64,000 nucleotides of DNA, taken from NCBI GenBank assembly GCA_038496445.1, contig JALMLS010000064.1, positions 1 to 64,000 of the forward strand. Direction: 5' to 3'. Positions 1 to 9,936 of the stretch are shown one piece after another. The translations under genes and the position numbers were made by a program. How positions within the stretch are numbered: the stretch's first letter is position 1; every line of letters begins with the position of its first letter. The DNA is from Trichosphaerium sp. ATCC 40318 (taxonomy: Eukaryota; Discosea; Flabellinia; Trichosidae). The notes below the pieces were generated by a model. The model saw only the letters and a list, made by a program, of their open reading frames with translations, searched no databases and had not been told where the DNA came from.

Positions 1-1267
1 ACATTGTTAATTACATAGATGATAGTCGTACTTTTATTTTCTCTATCAGTTGATGCAGTTACTAAAAATGTGACATACCTCCCATTCAACTGTACTATTC
101 TTTTTATCGTACTTTTTTCTTCTTTTTACTAACACTTTTTTTCTTTTGTTTAGATACTTCTGATTCGATTCGTTCTGACTTTGCAATTGGTAATGACCAT
201 TGTATTGTATCATCTTTTGTACAAGATGCAAGTGACCAAATTATTAAACTCTCAGCAATCAAAAACGGGATAGCTGTACTTAACAAATATTTCATTCTAT
301 TCAAGCAACTAAAACCATTTTTCTTTAGTACCTTTACGAGCATACTCTTGTCAACATTACAAGTGGTAGTACTAACTTCATTTCTATGGCATACGATGAA
401 ATCTCAGAGCTATTTGCTGTTGTTTATACAGTACAAACAGACACTGAAAAACGAGTGAAAACAATTATGTTTGAACTAGCTTGTGAAGAGAATCCAACCG
501 TGAATGTCATTGGCATAGTTGATTATAATACAACAACAGCAGATCCTGCTATCATATCCACACCATCTTCAACAAATTCTTTTCTCGTGTCATGGCAATT
601 AAATCAGAGTTTTTATGCAGCTTCATTGTCCGATTCGAATCAAGTCACCTCAAGTGTTCTTCCTGCGCTTCCTTTTGTTAATCACTTTTCCCTTCAAATG
701 ACATGGATAGATTTATCAAACGCAACTATTGGAGGTTGTGGTTCAGCTGGAGTACGTAACAATAGCACCTAGCCTAAAAATCTCAGATTGTTGAAACGCT
801 GTTTCTTTGCTTATTGTTTATTTATTCCCTTTGTAGATTGTAGTGAAAAGTGACAGGTCCCTTCCTATGAATTGCAACTCTACTCTTTTATTTTTAAACG
901 CTAATCCAGATTTCAACTTTATTGAATGTCCTGCTACAGCTCCACCAACGACAAGCCCGCCGACAACTGCCATGCCAACCATGACAACAGTACCAACAAC
1001 TAGTGCTCCAGCAAACCCTACTACAAGCATGCCAACCGCAACTCCAACAACTAGCTCGCCAACTACTGCTACGCCAACTGTGCCAACAGTACCAACAACT
1101 AGTGCTCCGACTACTGTTGCGCCACCAACGGCACCTGTTGCAACCTAGCGCCAACTGAGACACCCACAAGTACTACTACTGACAGTCCAACTGTACGCTC
1201 AGGAACTACTCAAACACTATGGAACTTTGCAGTGTTTGTGTGCTCTTTTGTAATCTTTGCTGTATAA
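1..1267 (+). CDS. Secreted mucin-like protein with Thr/Pro-rich stalk and probable GPI-anchor signal, 5' partial
   Basis: The gene enters from beyond the left edge. Exons can be joined in phase at 1-27, 50-91, 153-274, 329-751 and 837 onward, with GTACTT, GTACTA, GTACTT and GTACGT donors. The N-terminal part is an ordinary globular extracellular-looking sequence with several N-x-S/T sites and few cysteines. After about residue 220 it becomes a low-complexity stalk of PTT/APT/SPT units, which are expected to be O-glycosylated. In the stalk's frame a TAG stop falls at 1146. Two bases out of frame, 1148-1267 continues the same Thr/Pro composition and ends in a hydrophobic C-terminus (AVFVCSFVIFAV) just after a Ser-Gly, which is what a GPI signal looks like. 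I therefore extend the call to 1267 and treat the junction near 1140-1148 as a frame break. The function is unknown, probably cell surface coat. Confidence 0.6.
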
Positions 1268-1665
1268 CTACAAGCTTGGAAATAAAAGGTCTCAAAACGT
1301 ATAATGCGCATCTTTTAAAAAACCAAAAAAACTCAGTTTTACAAAAAAGAGCTACCGTTAAATATTAGCATAGAAAGGTTCTTTTTGTATATGGCAGCAA
1401 ATTCGCTTGGTCCAGACCGACTAACATAGTGCCAAAATCACAAGTATCCTGAAACTTGTCTTATTCCGGAAATATTCGTATTTTGTTACGTATTGGTCTT
1501 TGTACCCACGTTTTGCTACTTTCCAAAATACCTCAAAGTCGTTTACACGTGTTATACACATAGAAGCAATTTAGAGTCTTATTAAGTGACCATGAGAATA
1601 ACACTGACAAAAACGTTCGCCTTTTTTGTGTAGCTGAAAAAAAAGTCACAGCCCATTCAATAGCC
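1268..1665. other. Intergenic spacer, no gene seen
   Basis: About 400 bp of AT-rich sequence with an AATAAA-like stretch just after the upstream stop (1281-1286). There is no convincing ORF or RNA gene. It should hold the 3' end of the mucin-like gene and the promoter of the JMJD8 gene. Confidence 0.5.
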
Positions 1666-2664
1666 ATGCAACAAGTACTAATCGCGCTACTACTGCTTTC
1701 ATGTGCTATACTAGCTAAAAGCGAGTTTATTGAAGCGTTACCAAGGTACTTATTAATTTCATGTCGTTGCTGACGTGTGAGACAAAAGGTTAACGTGGTC
1801 AAACCACTCTGCGCTTGATCCTACAGCATGGCCATGTTCTATTGATAAAGTAGATAATATTGGAATACAGACATTCCTAACAACCTACAAAGAAAAGCTA
1901 CCGGTGATAATAACCGGCTCATCGAATAATTCGCAGTTTGTACAGTCATGTCAAAGAAATAACCTTATTGAGCGCTATGGTGACGCTACAGTAAGACTAT
2001 CAACAGCGAATAGCTATTCGTACGAAAAAAGAGACGAAAAGCTACGTACATACGTAGAAGAGATGATGTTCCCTCAAAACGTACCAAATGAGTTACAAAT
2101 ACGCTGTTATTAATCAAACAACGTTTAGCTGGACACTCCAGGAGATAAAACGTACTACCACTTTGGTGACAACAACCACAAAGAGTTTGAAGACTTGTTC
2201 AATGAATACGTCCTACCCAAGTATCTTGATAAGGATAAACCCTATGCTATTAGTTTCGGCTTAGCAGGAGATGGTTCTGGCGTACCATTTCATTTTCATG
2301 GTGCAGTATGGGCCGGTAAGTCGTCATTGACATTTTTTTTTTCAAATTGTTTTTTTACTTCGTTAACGGTTTCACTTTTAGAGGTAGTTCATGGATACAA
2401 GCTTTGGTTGCTTTATCCACCTTCGCCTAAACCTGTTTTTGAACCTAATGAAACAACACTCAAGTGGATACAAACACGTTATAGGCACATGTCAGGTGCT
2501 GAAAAACCGATAGGTAGAGCTCGTAAATATTTTTAGTTCGTGTCATTCTAAACAAGATTGTAGTTTGTGTGTTGCCACCTGGAGAGTTATTGTACATACC
2601 CAATGGTTGGTATCATGCTACACTAAACATGGGAGAGTCTGTCTTCATCTCAGTATTTGTTTAA
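1666..2664 (+). CDS. JMJD8: JmjC/cupin domain protein, JMJD8 orthologue, ER-targeted
   Basis: Five exons join in phase (1666-1745, 1789-2080, 2129-2315, 2382 to about 2510, and a last exon ending in TAA at 2664). The start gives a signal peptide (MQQVLIALLLLSCAILAKS), agreeing with the lumenal ER location known for animal JMJD8. Family landmarks follow in order: a STANSYSY-like strand, PGDKTYYHFGDNN, GSGVPFHFHGAVW with the first metal-site His region, HGYKLWLLYPP, and a C-terminal PPGELLYIPNGWYHATLN carrying the distal His. About 250 residues, the normal family length. JMJD8 proteins have a JmjC fold but their catalytic activity is disputed, and the HFH motif in place of HxD is typical of this subfamily. 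Confidence is high for the family and low for any enzymatic reaction. Confidence 0.88.
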
Positions 2665-3062
2665 CCTCAAGAACAGCAAAACAAAAGAAAACAGAGTTTT
2701 CTTTACCTTGGCCACACAACACGAGTAATAGAAATTAGCATGGATTGAAACCTGTCACAAACATAGCAAGTACAGAAAGAATCCACAAACCCGCAAAAAC
2801 GAATAAATCACACCCAGCAGCTAGAAAGCGAAATAAAAAAAAAAAGACACTCAAAAAAATATCCAAAAAGTTGTTTGCACGTGATGTGCTGTATGTAGAT
2901 AATGGTATTCCATTCTGTTAACTAAAACCGTAAATGAGCACATGAGTACTAAAGTGGTGACTGTAAAACTCGAGTATAAAGAGGTTTCCTTAACGATCTT
3001 CAAATTCTCGCTTAGCTGTAAATTGAGTTGCTCAACGCTCGTCGCAATGGATGGCTAAATAA
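2665..3062. other. Intergenic spacer, no gene seen
   Basis: AT-rich, with A-runs near 2834-2860 and a CACGTG hexamer at about 2878. No ORF with coding character. It contains the 3' region of JMJD8 and the promoter of the RBR gene. Confidence 0.45.
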
Positions 3063-5038
3063 ATGAGTAAACGAAAGACTACAGGCACTGGTTAGTATAG
3101 CACGATTTTGTGTTTTTAACAGCAGATTAATTTTAAACAATACTCTAGGCACTGCCAGACCGCCTAAGAAGCGAAAAACGAATGCAAAATTTGATCCAAT
3201 TGTTCTGTATGATATGTTAAGCGATCGGAACGAGCAGCTCGCTCAATGGACCTCAGACGATAGTTTTCGTTTAGAATACAGCAAAAAAGGTACATTAATT
3301 AAATTATAACAACGACACGCGCTTTCCTTACGTAAATATCCTCTAAAGCTAACGTTAGTAGTTCCTGGGTCAGCTCCTCTCTCACAATTGATTGGTGGTG
3401 CTAAAAATCTTTCGTACTACGGATTCAGTAAGATAGAAGGACGAGACGACTGGTAACGCCTTTATTTGCTTTACAGAGTCTTTGTTTTTAACAATTGTAA
3501 CATAAATTATTTCTAAGTTTGTTAAAAGGTTTCATCTGCTCGTAGAGAAGGACACAGGAAAGCGTGTATTCCGTCAGCATAACAGAGATGATATAGGTGC
3601 AAAGGTAAACGACATTTTGGAGTTTTCTTTGAAATTTAAAAAATTTTACGCCTAACACTTTTTAAACAAGATACAACGTGCAGCTATGAAACACTATGAA
3701 CCTGCTGGGTACGTTTACAATAAATACATTAAGATAAAATGCAATGACTTGTCAAAATACAAAAGTTTTCTTCTAATTTTTTTTTTGATGATGTTCACGT
3801 TTGTTACAATGTATTATTTCTTACTCGATTTTTAGCACTATAATTGAAGAAAAATATAGCGCTTATGATCCGTTACAGTATTTATCTATAACACATTCAA
3901 GTAATCTTGTCGCTGGGATGCATGTTAACGCAAACGATGGCGATGTTTTAACGCTTCGGATGAAAATAAATAACCTTGAAGGAGAACTTAATACAGTAAA
4001 GGCTAAGCTTGCCAAGAAGGAGAGTGAGGTTGATATTTGGAAAGATCAGTGTTATGCGCTACTTCGCAAAAATAATGACACAAACGGCACACAACAAGTG
4101 AGTATACAATCATGATTTGGTTCACAAAAAAATTTTCCTTTTTGTAATTTTTTTTTTTAGAACGGACTTGCAAATACTGGCGAGTCAATTGCATTACCTG
4201 ACGCGAAAGTATCCCTAGCCCCTGAAGATAATATATATGAATGCCCTATTTGTTGTGACATGACACATCTTAACGAACTTCGCGGATTTGGTTGTGGCCA
4301 TCATTGTACGTTTAAGAAAAATCAAAAAAAAAATTTGAAAACCCTCTCCACGTTTCGAAGAAAAGTAAGGCTCGCTGTTCAGGGCCTGGAGTCTTTTTGA
4401 ATTTTTTCAAATTATGCTTACACGTGCTTTTTAATAAATAGGTTGCCGATCGTGCTTGAAGACTTACATTTCAAAACAAATCGCAAATCGAGCTATTCCT
4501 ATTAGATGCCCTTTCCCTTGTGACCACGAAATTCAACAAGGTGAAATCACATGCCATATTGATCCACAACAATATAAACAATATATGGCCGCTGTACACG
4601 ACTCATTGGTTATGCGTAGCGATGACCTAGTGTACGTACAAACAAATCAAAAATTATTACCAAAGTTAGCTTACCATTTTACTAAACAGGTACTGTCCTA
4701 CTCCTGATTGCGACCAAGTTGTTCAATGGGATAAAGATCGCAACCCACGACTTCAATGCCAAAAATGTTGCAACACATGGTGCCTCCTATGCAAAGTACC
4801 TTGGCATGATGGTCTCACATGTCAAGAGTATCAAGCCTTCTCGTTTCCTCCACCATTAGATCCAGAACCACTTGATCTTAATATCGGCGATGGTGGGTTT
4901 GTTACTTGTGCTTGTGGTACTTGGTTGGAGTATACATCTGGCTGTTATGTTGTCACTTGTATTTGTGGTAGAAGAGTTTGTGGCAAGTGTGGTAAGGTTG
5001 TCGAGCCTGGAAACACTTGCTCTCATACCACGTGGTGA
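3063..5038 (+). CDS. RBR-type (RING1-IBR-RING2) E3 ubiquitin ligase
   Basis: About nine exons, with donors GTTAGT, GTACAT, GTAACG, GTAAAC, GTACGT and GTGAGT, end at TGA 5036-5038. The N-terminal part (MSKRKTTGTG..., basic PPKKRK patch that could be a nuclear signal) is unrecognised. It is followed by a short coiled coil (about 3940-4080). RING1 lies at 4230-4560 with CPICC...CGHHCCRSC spacing, and the IBR at about 4690-4850 (YCPTPDC...CQKC..TWCLLCKVPWHDGLTC). RING2 is at 4900-5010 (CACGTWLEY...GC...CICGRRVCGKCG). RBR ligases take ubiquitin from the E2 onto a RING2 cysteine before passing it to substrate. The Gly-Cys in RING2 is the candidate catalytic residue, but its position is not certain in this divergent copy. 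Substrate unknown. Confidence 0.82.
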
Positions 5039-5242
5039 TTTTCTCGAAAAAAACGGGAATGGATGATGTAAGAGTAATATTCGGATATTTGTAAATTTTT
5101 TTTAAATAACTTGTAAAAAGAGAAATAGAAACCAATTGGTTTAAAATTATGACGTGTTTCTGTAAATGCGAAAAAATCGAAAAGTGCGCTTAATGAATTT
5201 TTTGGTTAAGTTTTTTGCTTTTTTTTGTTTTATTTGTGTACT

Positions 5243-6969
5243 ATGTCTGTGGAAGTGCAGCATAAGATAGTAGTTATTGGAGCAGGTGTAGTAGGTCTTT
5301 CGACAGCAGTTGTTTTGTCGGAATGTTCAAAACTCGACAACAGCACAATACAGATTATTGATAAGGTATTACCACCAGGAAACCAAGCTTCTGCTTTATC
5401 TTCAGGATTGGTAAGCTAATTGTTTATTTAAACACGCATTCCAACCATATACAGGTATACTACCCAGCGCTATTGAGCGAAAAACACGGGCGAAGCACAA
5501 TTGAACGGTTTAAGCAATTATCCACCAACAGCGAAGAAACAGGTACAAGCACATTAAACTAACGACATTATGTGTTCGAATGGTAACCATTTTTAGGCGT
5601 TGTAATTACACCATCCGTCATTTTGCGCCGAACAGACGAAGGAGGCGTTATAACAAAGCCAGCTGACTTTACTGCTGAAACATTAACCAAACTCCAAGAA
5701 CTCGATCCAAGCTTTCGAAAAGCAACTACAGAGGAGCTCAAAGGTGCGTCACATCAAGGTAAACATTCTAAGGGCATAACAAGTTCCATAGGAGCACCTA
5801 ATGGCATGTTTGGACCTCAGCCCGTAATTGCAATGCCAACGTACTTGCAGTATTTAAAAAACAAATTGGATAGTCACAAACGCGTCAGCTTTGAGCAAGC
5901 CAACATATCAAGCCTACGAGAAGTGTTTCAAAAAACAAATGCGTCAGTTATTATAAATGCGGCTGGAATTGGTGCTGGAACACTTACAGGAGAATCTGTA
6001 ACTTCATTAAGTACGTTTGAAGCAAAAAGGGATGATTCTCGGATGTTAATCCCTTTTTAATGATTTTCGGGGTTTTTGTTCTTGTTAGCGATGACGTGTA
6101 GTTATACTGGCGAACCGTAAAGCGGTTTTTTGACAAAAACGGCATTAATTTCCCACAATTGATTTCGCTGATTTACCTCTATTCGCGTTTAACTATTCGC
6201 TTAGGTAGCCATATGATGCTTTTAAAGCATACTGGTAAAACACTCGCACGAGATAATTATGTATCGTACTACGACGAAACTAACCCTTCTGGTAACACCT
6301 ACTACTTTCCACGTCAAGATGGGTGCATTTTAGGCAAGTTAATACTAAATTTATTGAAATCGTGATTTATACTGTCGATTCCGAAGGAATAGTCCAATAC
6401 ACAATTTTATAACGTATTTACGGAGCTTTTTTTCTGTTTTGTTCCAAAAAAAAACCGATCGGTTGAAAAGTTTTTTTGCGATTGTGCCTTTGTTTAACGT
6501 CTTTTAAATAGGCGGTACAGACACTACAGCTATTGGTAATAATGTTGATGATACAGTTATAACTAATATACTCGCTCGTGTTGATTTAATGTTACCAGAG
6601 TTGAGCTTAAAAGACGCACAGATAGAACGTACTTGGGTACACATTCGATACCCAACTTCTAACTTTTTTTTTTTCCTTTCTTATTTTCTTGTAATTAATC
6701 TGTTTAAAGGTTGGTTCACGCCCTATACGTGCTAGTGGTGTTAGATTAGAAGTAGAAGAAACAAATGAAGGACCTGTAGTACACAACTATGGCCACGGTA
6801 CTGATATTTTTCTAAAATACAAAAACCTGTTTTTTTGGGTTTTTTTTTTTTCAAACAAAAAAATTATCATCCCTCAATAAAGTAAACTAGCAGGCTTGGG
6901 CATAACAACATCTTGGACTCTGCAGAAACAGCTGTAGAGCTTGTTATAAAACGATTGAACTATTTTTAA
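5243..6969 (+). CDS. D-amino-acid oxidase family flavoenzyme, with a frame break near the C-terminus
   Basis: The start at 5243 gives an N-terminal FAD dinucleotide-binding motif (KIVVIGAGVVGLSTAVVLSE). Family blocks follow: NASVIINAAGIGAG, YYFPRQDGCILGGTDTT, the WVGSRPIRASGVRLE block with the substrate-binding Arg, and VVHNYGH. These enzymes oxidatively deaminate D-amino acids, producing H2O2, usually in peroxisomes. I see no obvious SKL-type tail. One intron (6334-6511) must be GC-AG (donor GCAAGT) to preserve the LGGTDTT block. The last exon begins AGLGITTSWT in one frame, while the expected C-terminal helix (SAETAVELVIKRLNYF, stop at 6967-6969) is in another. A one-base loss near 6918-6925 would explain it. 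The long intron around 6012-6205 is less certain. D-aspartate oxidase is an alternative within the family. Confidence 0.82.
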
Positions 6970-6983
6970 CATTTTTGTCAGGT

Positions 6984-7619
6984 ACGAGCCTACAACATGG
7001 GCTAAAGCCTTTATTGCTCTTGAGTTCCGCGAGGATATGACGAACAATATCAGTGAGTCCAACAATCGAGATCTGAAGCGTTGCTTAAAGGCAACACAGA
7101 CACAGAAATCTCGTTTGGACATTCTTGCCAATCAATTGGAATGTTTGTTGAAGAAAAAAAAAATAGTTGTATTTTCATGGCATGTGTTTAAAAACAGTTT
7201 TAAATGTGATCTCGTTCTTGTTACAGTATAGTAATTTTGTAAAACACACATTCTCCGTAGCCTGGGATAAATACCCCTTAGTCAAACAGTTGTGAGCAAA
7301 TTTTTTTTCTTTTGACTTACAAAAAGATTATCGGTAATCAGTCTTCCAATCGATAATCCGGGTCGAATACGTGGGATCATGGCTTTATTTTTTGGAAAGG
7401 ACAATCTATATAGTGTACGTAGAGACGGTTGTGATGCCTTTCGAAGTGAACTACAAAACAGGGTATGCACTTCCAATTTAGGTTAAAATACATTTATGTA
7501 CAGAAAAGTAAGTGTAAATTTCTTAGTCAAAATGCGAGTTACAAACGCCTACAACTTGCTAGACGGTTGATTGTATCCATTGAAGAAGCTCAAAAAGTTA
7601 GAAATAAGAAAGATGACTG
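6984..7619 (+). pseudogene. Fragments resembling a MULE/FAR1-type transposase, plus unassigned exons
   Basis: The segment 6984-7160 reads YEPTTWAKAFIALEFRED then MTNNISESNNRDLKR. The WAKAF...MTNNxSESxN pattern is characteristic of the C-terminal part of MULE (Mutator-like) transposases and of domesticated FAR1-like relatives. No catalytic DDE region, zinc finger or terminal inverted repeats were found. Further downstream, open stretches at 7240-7290, 7325-7465 (ISLPIDNPGRIRGIM..., then DGCDAFRSELQN) and 7530-7619 (QNASYKRLQLARR..., ending TGA) look coding but could not be joined in consistent phase. The simplest reading is a degraded transposon relic, possibly followed by exons of a small host gene. 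Low confidence in the boundaries. Confidence 0.35.
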
Positions 7620-7773
7620 ACAGAGAAAGAAATTCTCACGAAGTATCTCAGTACTACTCAAAAAAATATCGGAAACTAGCGCAATTTTCTTACTAAAAAG
7701 AACAAATTATAATAACGATTCTACATTAAGTCACCCTCCGGAAAAAGCCAAAGAACTTTCACCAAAACAACCA

Positions 7774-8283
7774 ATGCAACGCTTTATCATCCTTGCCGCT
7801 GTTCTATCTGTAGCCATTGCGCTCACCGCTACCAGTTGCGACTTTAAATGCGCTCGCAAGCACGTAACATGCCAGAAAGCCGATATCGCTCCAGGAGTAT
7901 GCTCTAACCAACAAGAACACTGTGTAAAGCAGTGCAACAATGGTCTTCCATCTACAAACGATAAACTCAACATGCTCATTAAATCCCAAGACGACCCAGA
8001 CAAAGACTTGCTTTGCGTAATACCTTGTGTATTCGAAGGTTTAATTTGTGAGCAAGCATTCAGCAGCAACAGTTCAATCTGCCGGAGAGCTTGGGGTGCA
8101 TGTATTAAGTTCATGGGATGCGGAAGCGCTGTCCCAACAGTAGCACCTGTAGAACGCATTGCTGAAGGCAACCCAAAATGCAAGCATGCTTGCCTTTTGC
8201 TAAAAGAGAAATGTATCAACCTTGGCTACAAACCAGAAGTCTGTAACGCAGTAAAACAAACCTGTGATGAACAGTGTCTTTAA
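7774..8283 (+). CDS. Small secreted cysteine-rich protein with three CxxxC helical-hairpin repeats
   Basis: Intronless, 169 residues. Residues 1-20 form a signal peptide (MQRFIILAAVLSVAIALTAT). The mature protein consists of three similar blocks, each with paired CxxxC motifs separated by CxxxxxxC spacing (for example CDFKCARKHVTC...CSNQQEHCVKQC, residues about 22-54, and again about 90-120 and 140-168). CxxxC...CxxxC pairs normally mark disulfide-stapled helical hairpins. I cannot assign a named family. The absence of introns contrasts with its neighbours. Possible roles are a secreted binding, antimicrobial or inhibitor protein, but nothing in the sequence chooses between them. Confidence 0.75.
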   Translation: MQRFIILAAVLSVAIALTATSCDFKCARKHVTCQKADIAPGVCSNQQEHCVKQCNNGLPSTNDKLNMLIKSQDDPDKDLLCVIPCVFEGLICEQAFSSNSSICRRAWGACIKFMGCGSAVPTVAPVERIAEGNPKCKHACLLLKEKCINLGYKPEVCNAVKQTCDEQCL

Positions 8284-8639
8284 ATAAATCACTGTCATAC
8301 CCTCATAAAGCATTTTGTTGCATTCTGTTGCGCACGTGCCGGTTCGGCACTGATGAAACCTTGAGAAAATTGTAGTAAAAGACAAGTTATTTGATTGTAT
8401 TTGTTTCTTGGTTTTTTAGCCGTTAACTGCTCACAACTTACGCGATTTGCGACTACAGTCCTTGATGCCCACTTATATATATTCGTCCCTTATTGTATGT
8501 TGCACTTCACGGAAATATACCAGCAACGTTAAAAGAATATCTGGTTTTTTTTTCTATGAAAAAATAGTGTGTAACACGTTTTAGCATTGCTTTTTCTTTA
8601 TGGTTAAGCTTGTTTCATAAATAAGATAAACATACAGCA
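8284..8639. other. Intergenic spacer, no gene seen
   Basis: AT-rich spacer of about 350 bp between the Cys-rich gene and the metalloprotease gene, with one CACGTG at about 8333. No supported feature. Confidence 0.45.
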
Positions 8640-9346
8640 ATGACAGATCATCAAGAATTAGCTAGGGCGTTTGGTATGACAATAGATTGGGTAGACGGCG
8701 GTTTATTTCCTGATTACCAAGATAGAGACGGTACGTACCACCTTACTCGTTTGATGTGCATGTAATTACAAAATAAGGCTAACCATGTTTTTTACAGGCG
8801 ATATTGTGACGAGGGATAAATTAGAACATGCTTCACAAGTTGTTTTGAGCATTTTAAGCAACGAAGATCAAATAATGGCAGCTTTTGTCGCTGTGGCAAA
8901 TGAAAGGCCTAGAAAGAAGAGGAGGAGGAATAATAGAAGGAAAAGAGATAGAGATAGACACACTCAACCAGTACGTATCATAATCACGTGAAGAGAAAGC
9001 AATCTTTTACTGACATCTTTGAAAAACATTCATTGAAAATACTTACCTTTTTTTTTAGATTACAGTCACTGTAGACTTTGCACGTGCGAGGAAAAAAGTA
9101 TCACGTGTCAGATTACAACGTGTTAGACGTGGTCGCACAAATTATAATGGTGACCGTATCGAGGTGTTCGGAGAGAGTGACGAAAGAACGATTTGGATCA
9201 GAGAAATAGAGATGAATGACGAGGACCTTGTAGGCACATTACTGCATGAGGCTATACATTTCATTGGAAGATTTAATGGTAGAGAAATGAGTGAAAGAAG
9301 AGAACATCGCGTTATGCAATTACTCGGGGAAGACTGTGAGCTCTAA
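8640..9346 (+). CDS. Small putative zinc metalloprotease (HExxH)
   Basis: Three exons (8640 to about 8731, about 8798-8970, about 9059-9346) with two GTACGT introns. The N-terminus (MTDHQELARAFGMTIDWVDG) has no signal peptide. The middle carries a strongly basic run (residues about 80-100, RPRKKRRRNNRRKRDRDRH) that could bind nucleic acid or act as a nuclear signal. The C-terminal part has GTLLHEAIHFIGR at 9236-9270, a zinc-metalloprotease HExxH (HEAIH) in a helix that follows a short acidic strand. A third zinc ligand is not obvious: REHR (HR near 9305) or the final Cys are candidates. SprT-like or other minimal gluzincin-type folds are possible. Function is inferred only from the motif. Confidence 0.6.
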
Positions 9347-9936
9347 TACAGACAAGAAAACAAAACAAGCGAAGATATCCAATTGTGAATAAAACCAACA
9401 CCTTATTTATTAAAAAGTGACGATTAGTTTTGTCTATTTTTTTTTATAGTTTGCACGCTTTTCACCTTGATATCAAGGTTCTGTGTTAAGTCTTCTTTCT
9501 AAGATATTTTTTGGTCCTAGTTGGGTATTGTGGATACTATACTGGATTGACATAATCGTAGCAATTAACTTCATTCAAAAAAAAGTCACATTAGCACTGT
9601 CTATCTATCTCTTAACTTGAAGTGTCACATGACTATTCCTTAAACAAACAAAGACCTTAGAACATTATTTGTTTGGCTTGAAGGTTTAAACACTTCTATG
9701 GAAGCAGTTACAACTTTGACAAGTGTCAGAAAGTTGAGCTTTTTTTTCCAGCTTGGAAGTTCACCAACCTTTAAAACTCTTTATCTAATCACAAACTAGA
9801 ACACTGCATATTGAAAATAGGGGTTTGAAGCAGCAGTCAACAATAAAAAAAAGCTACAAGAGAAAACAAACAACACAAATCAAAAGGGAACTCTTAACTT
9901 AATTCTTCTTTTCTTTTTTTTTTTGTATTATTTATG
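9347..9936. other. Intergenic spacer between converging genes
   Basis: About 590 bp of AT-rich DNA with poly-T and poly-A runs (for example 9437-9447, 9847-9855, 9909-9924). It holds the 3' ends of the plus-strand metalloprotease and the minus-strand myosin fusion. No ORF with coding character, no RNA gene recognised. Confidence 0.5.

Noticed and set aside
1140-6969. Programmed +2 frameshift at TAG in the mucin and oxidase genes
   Set aside because: In both a TAG lies at or after the frame change, but the oxidase aligns with its family only if the shift occurs upstream of the TAG, and no common slippery sequence is seen.
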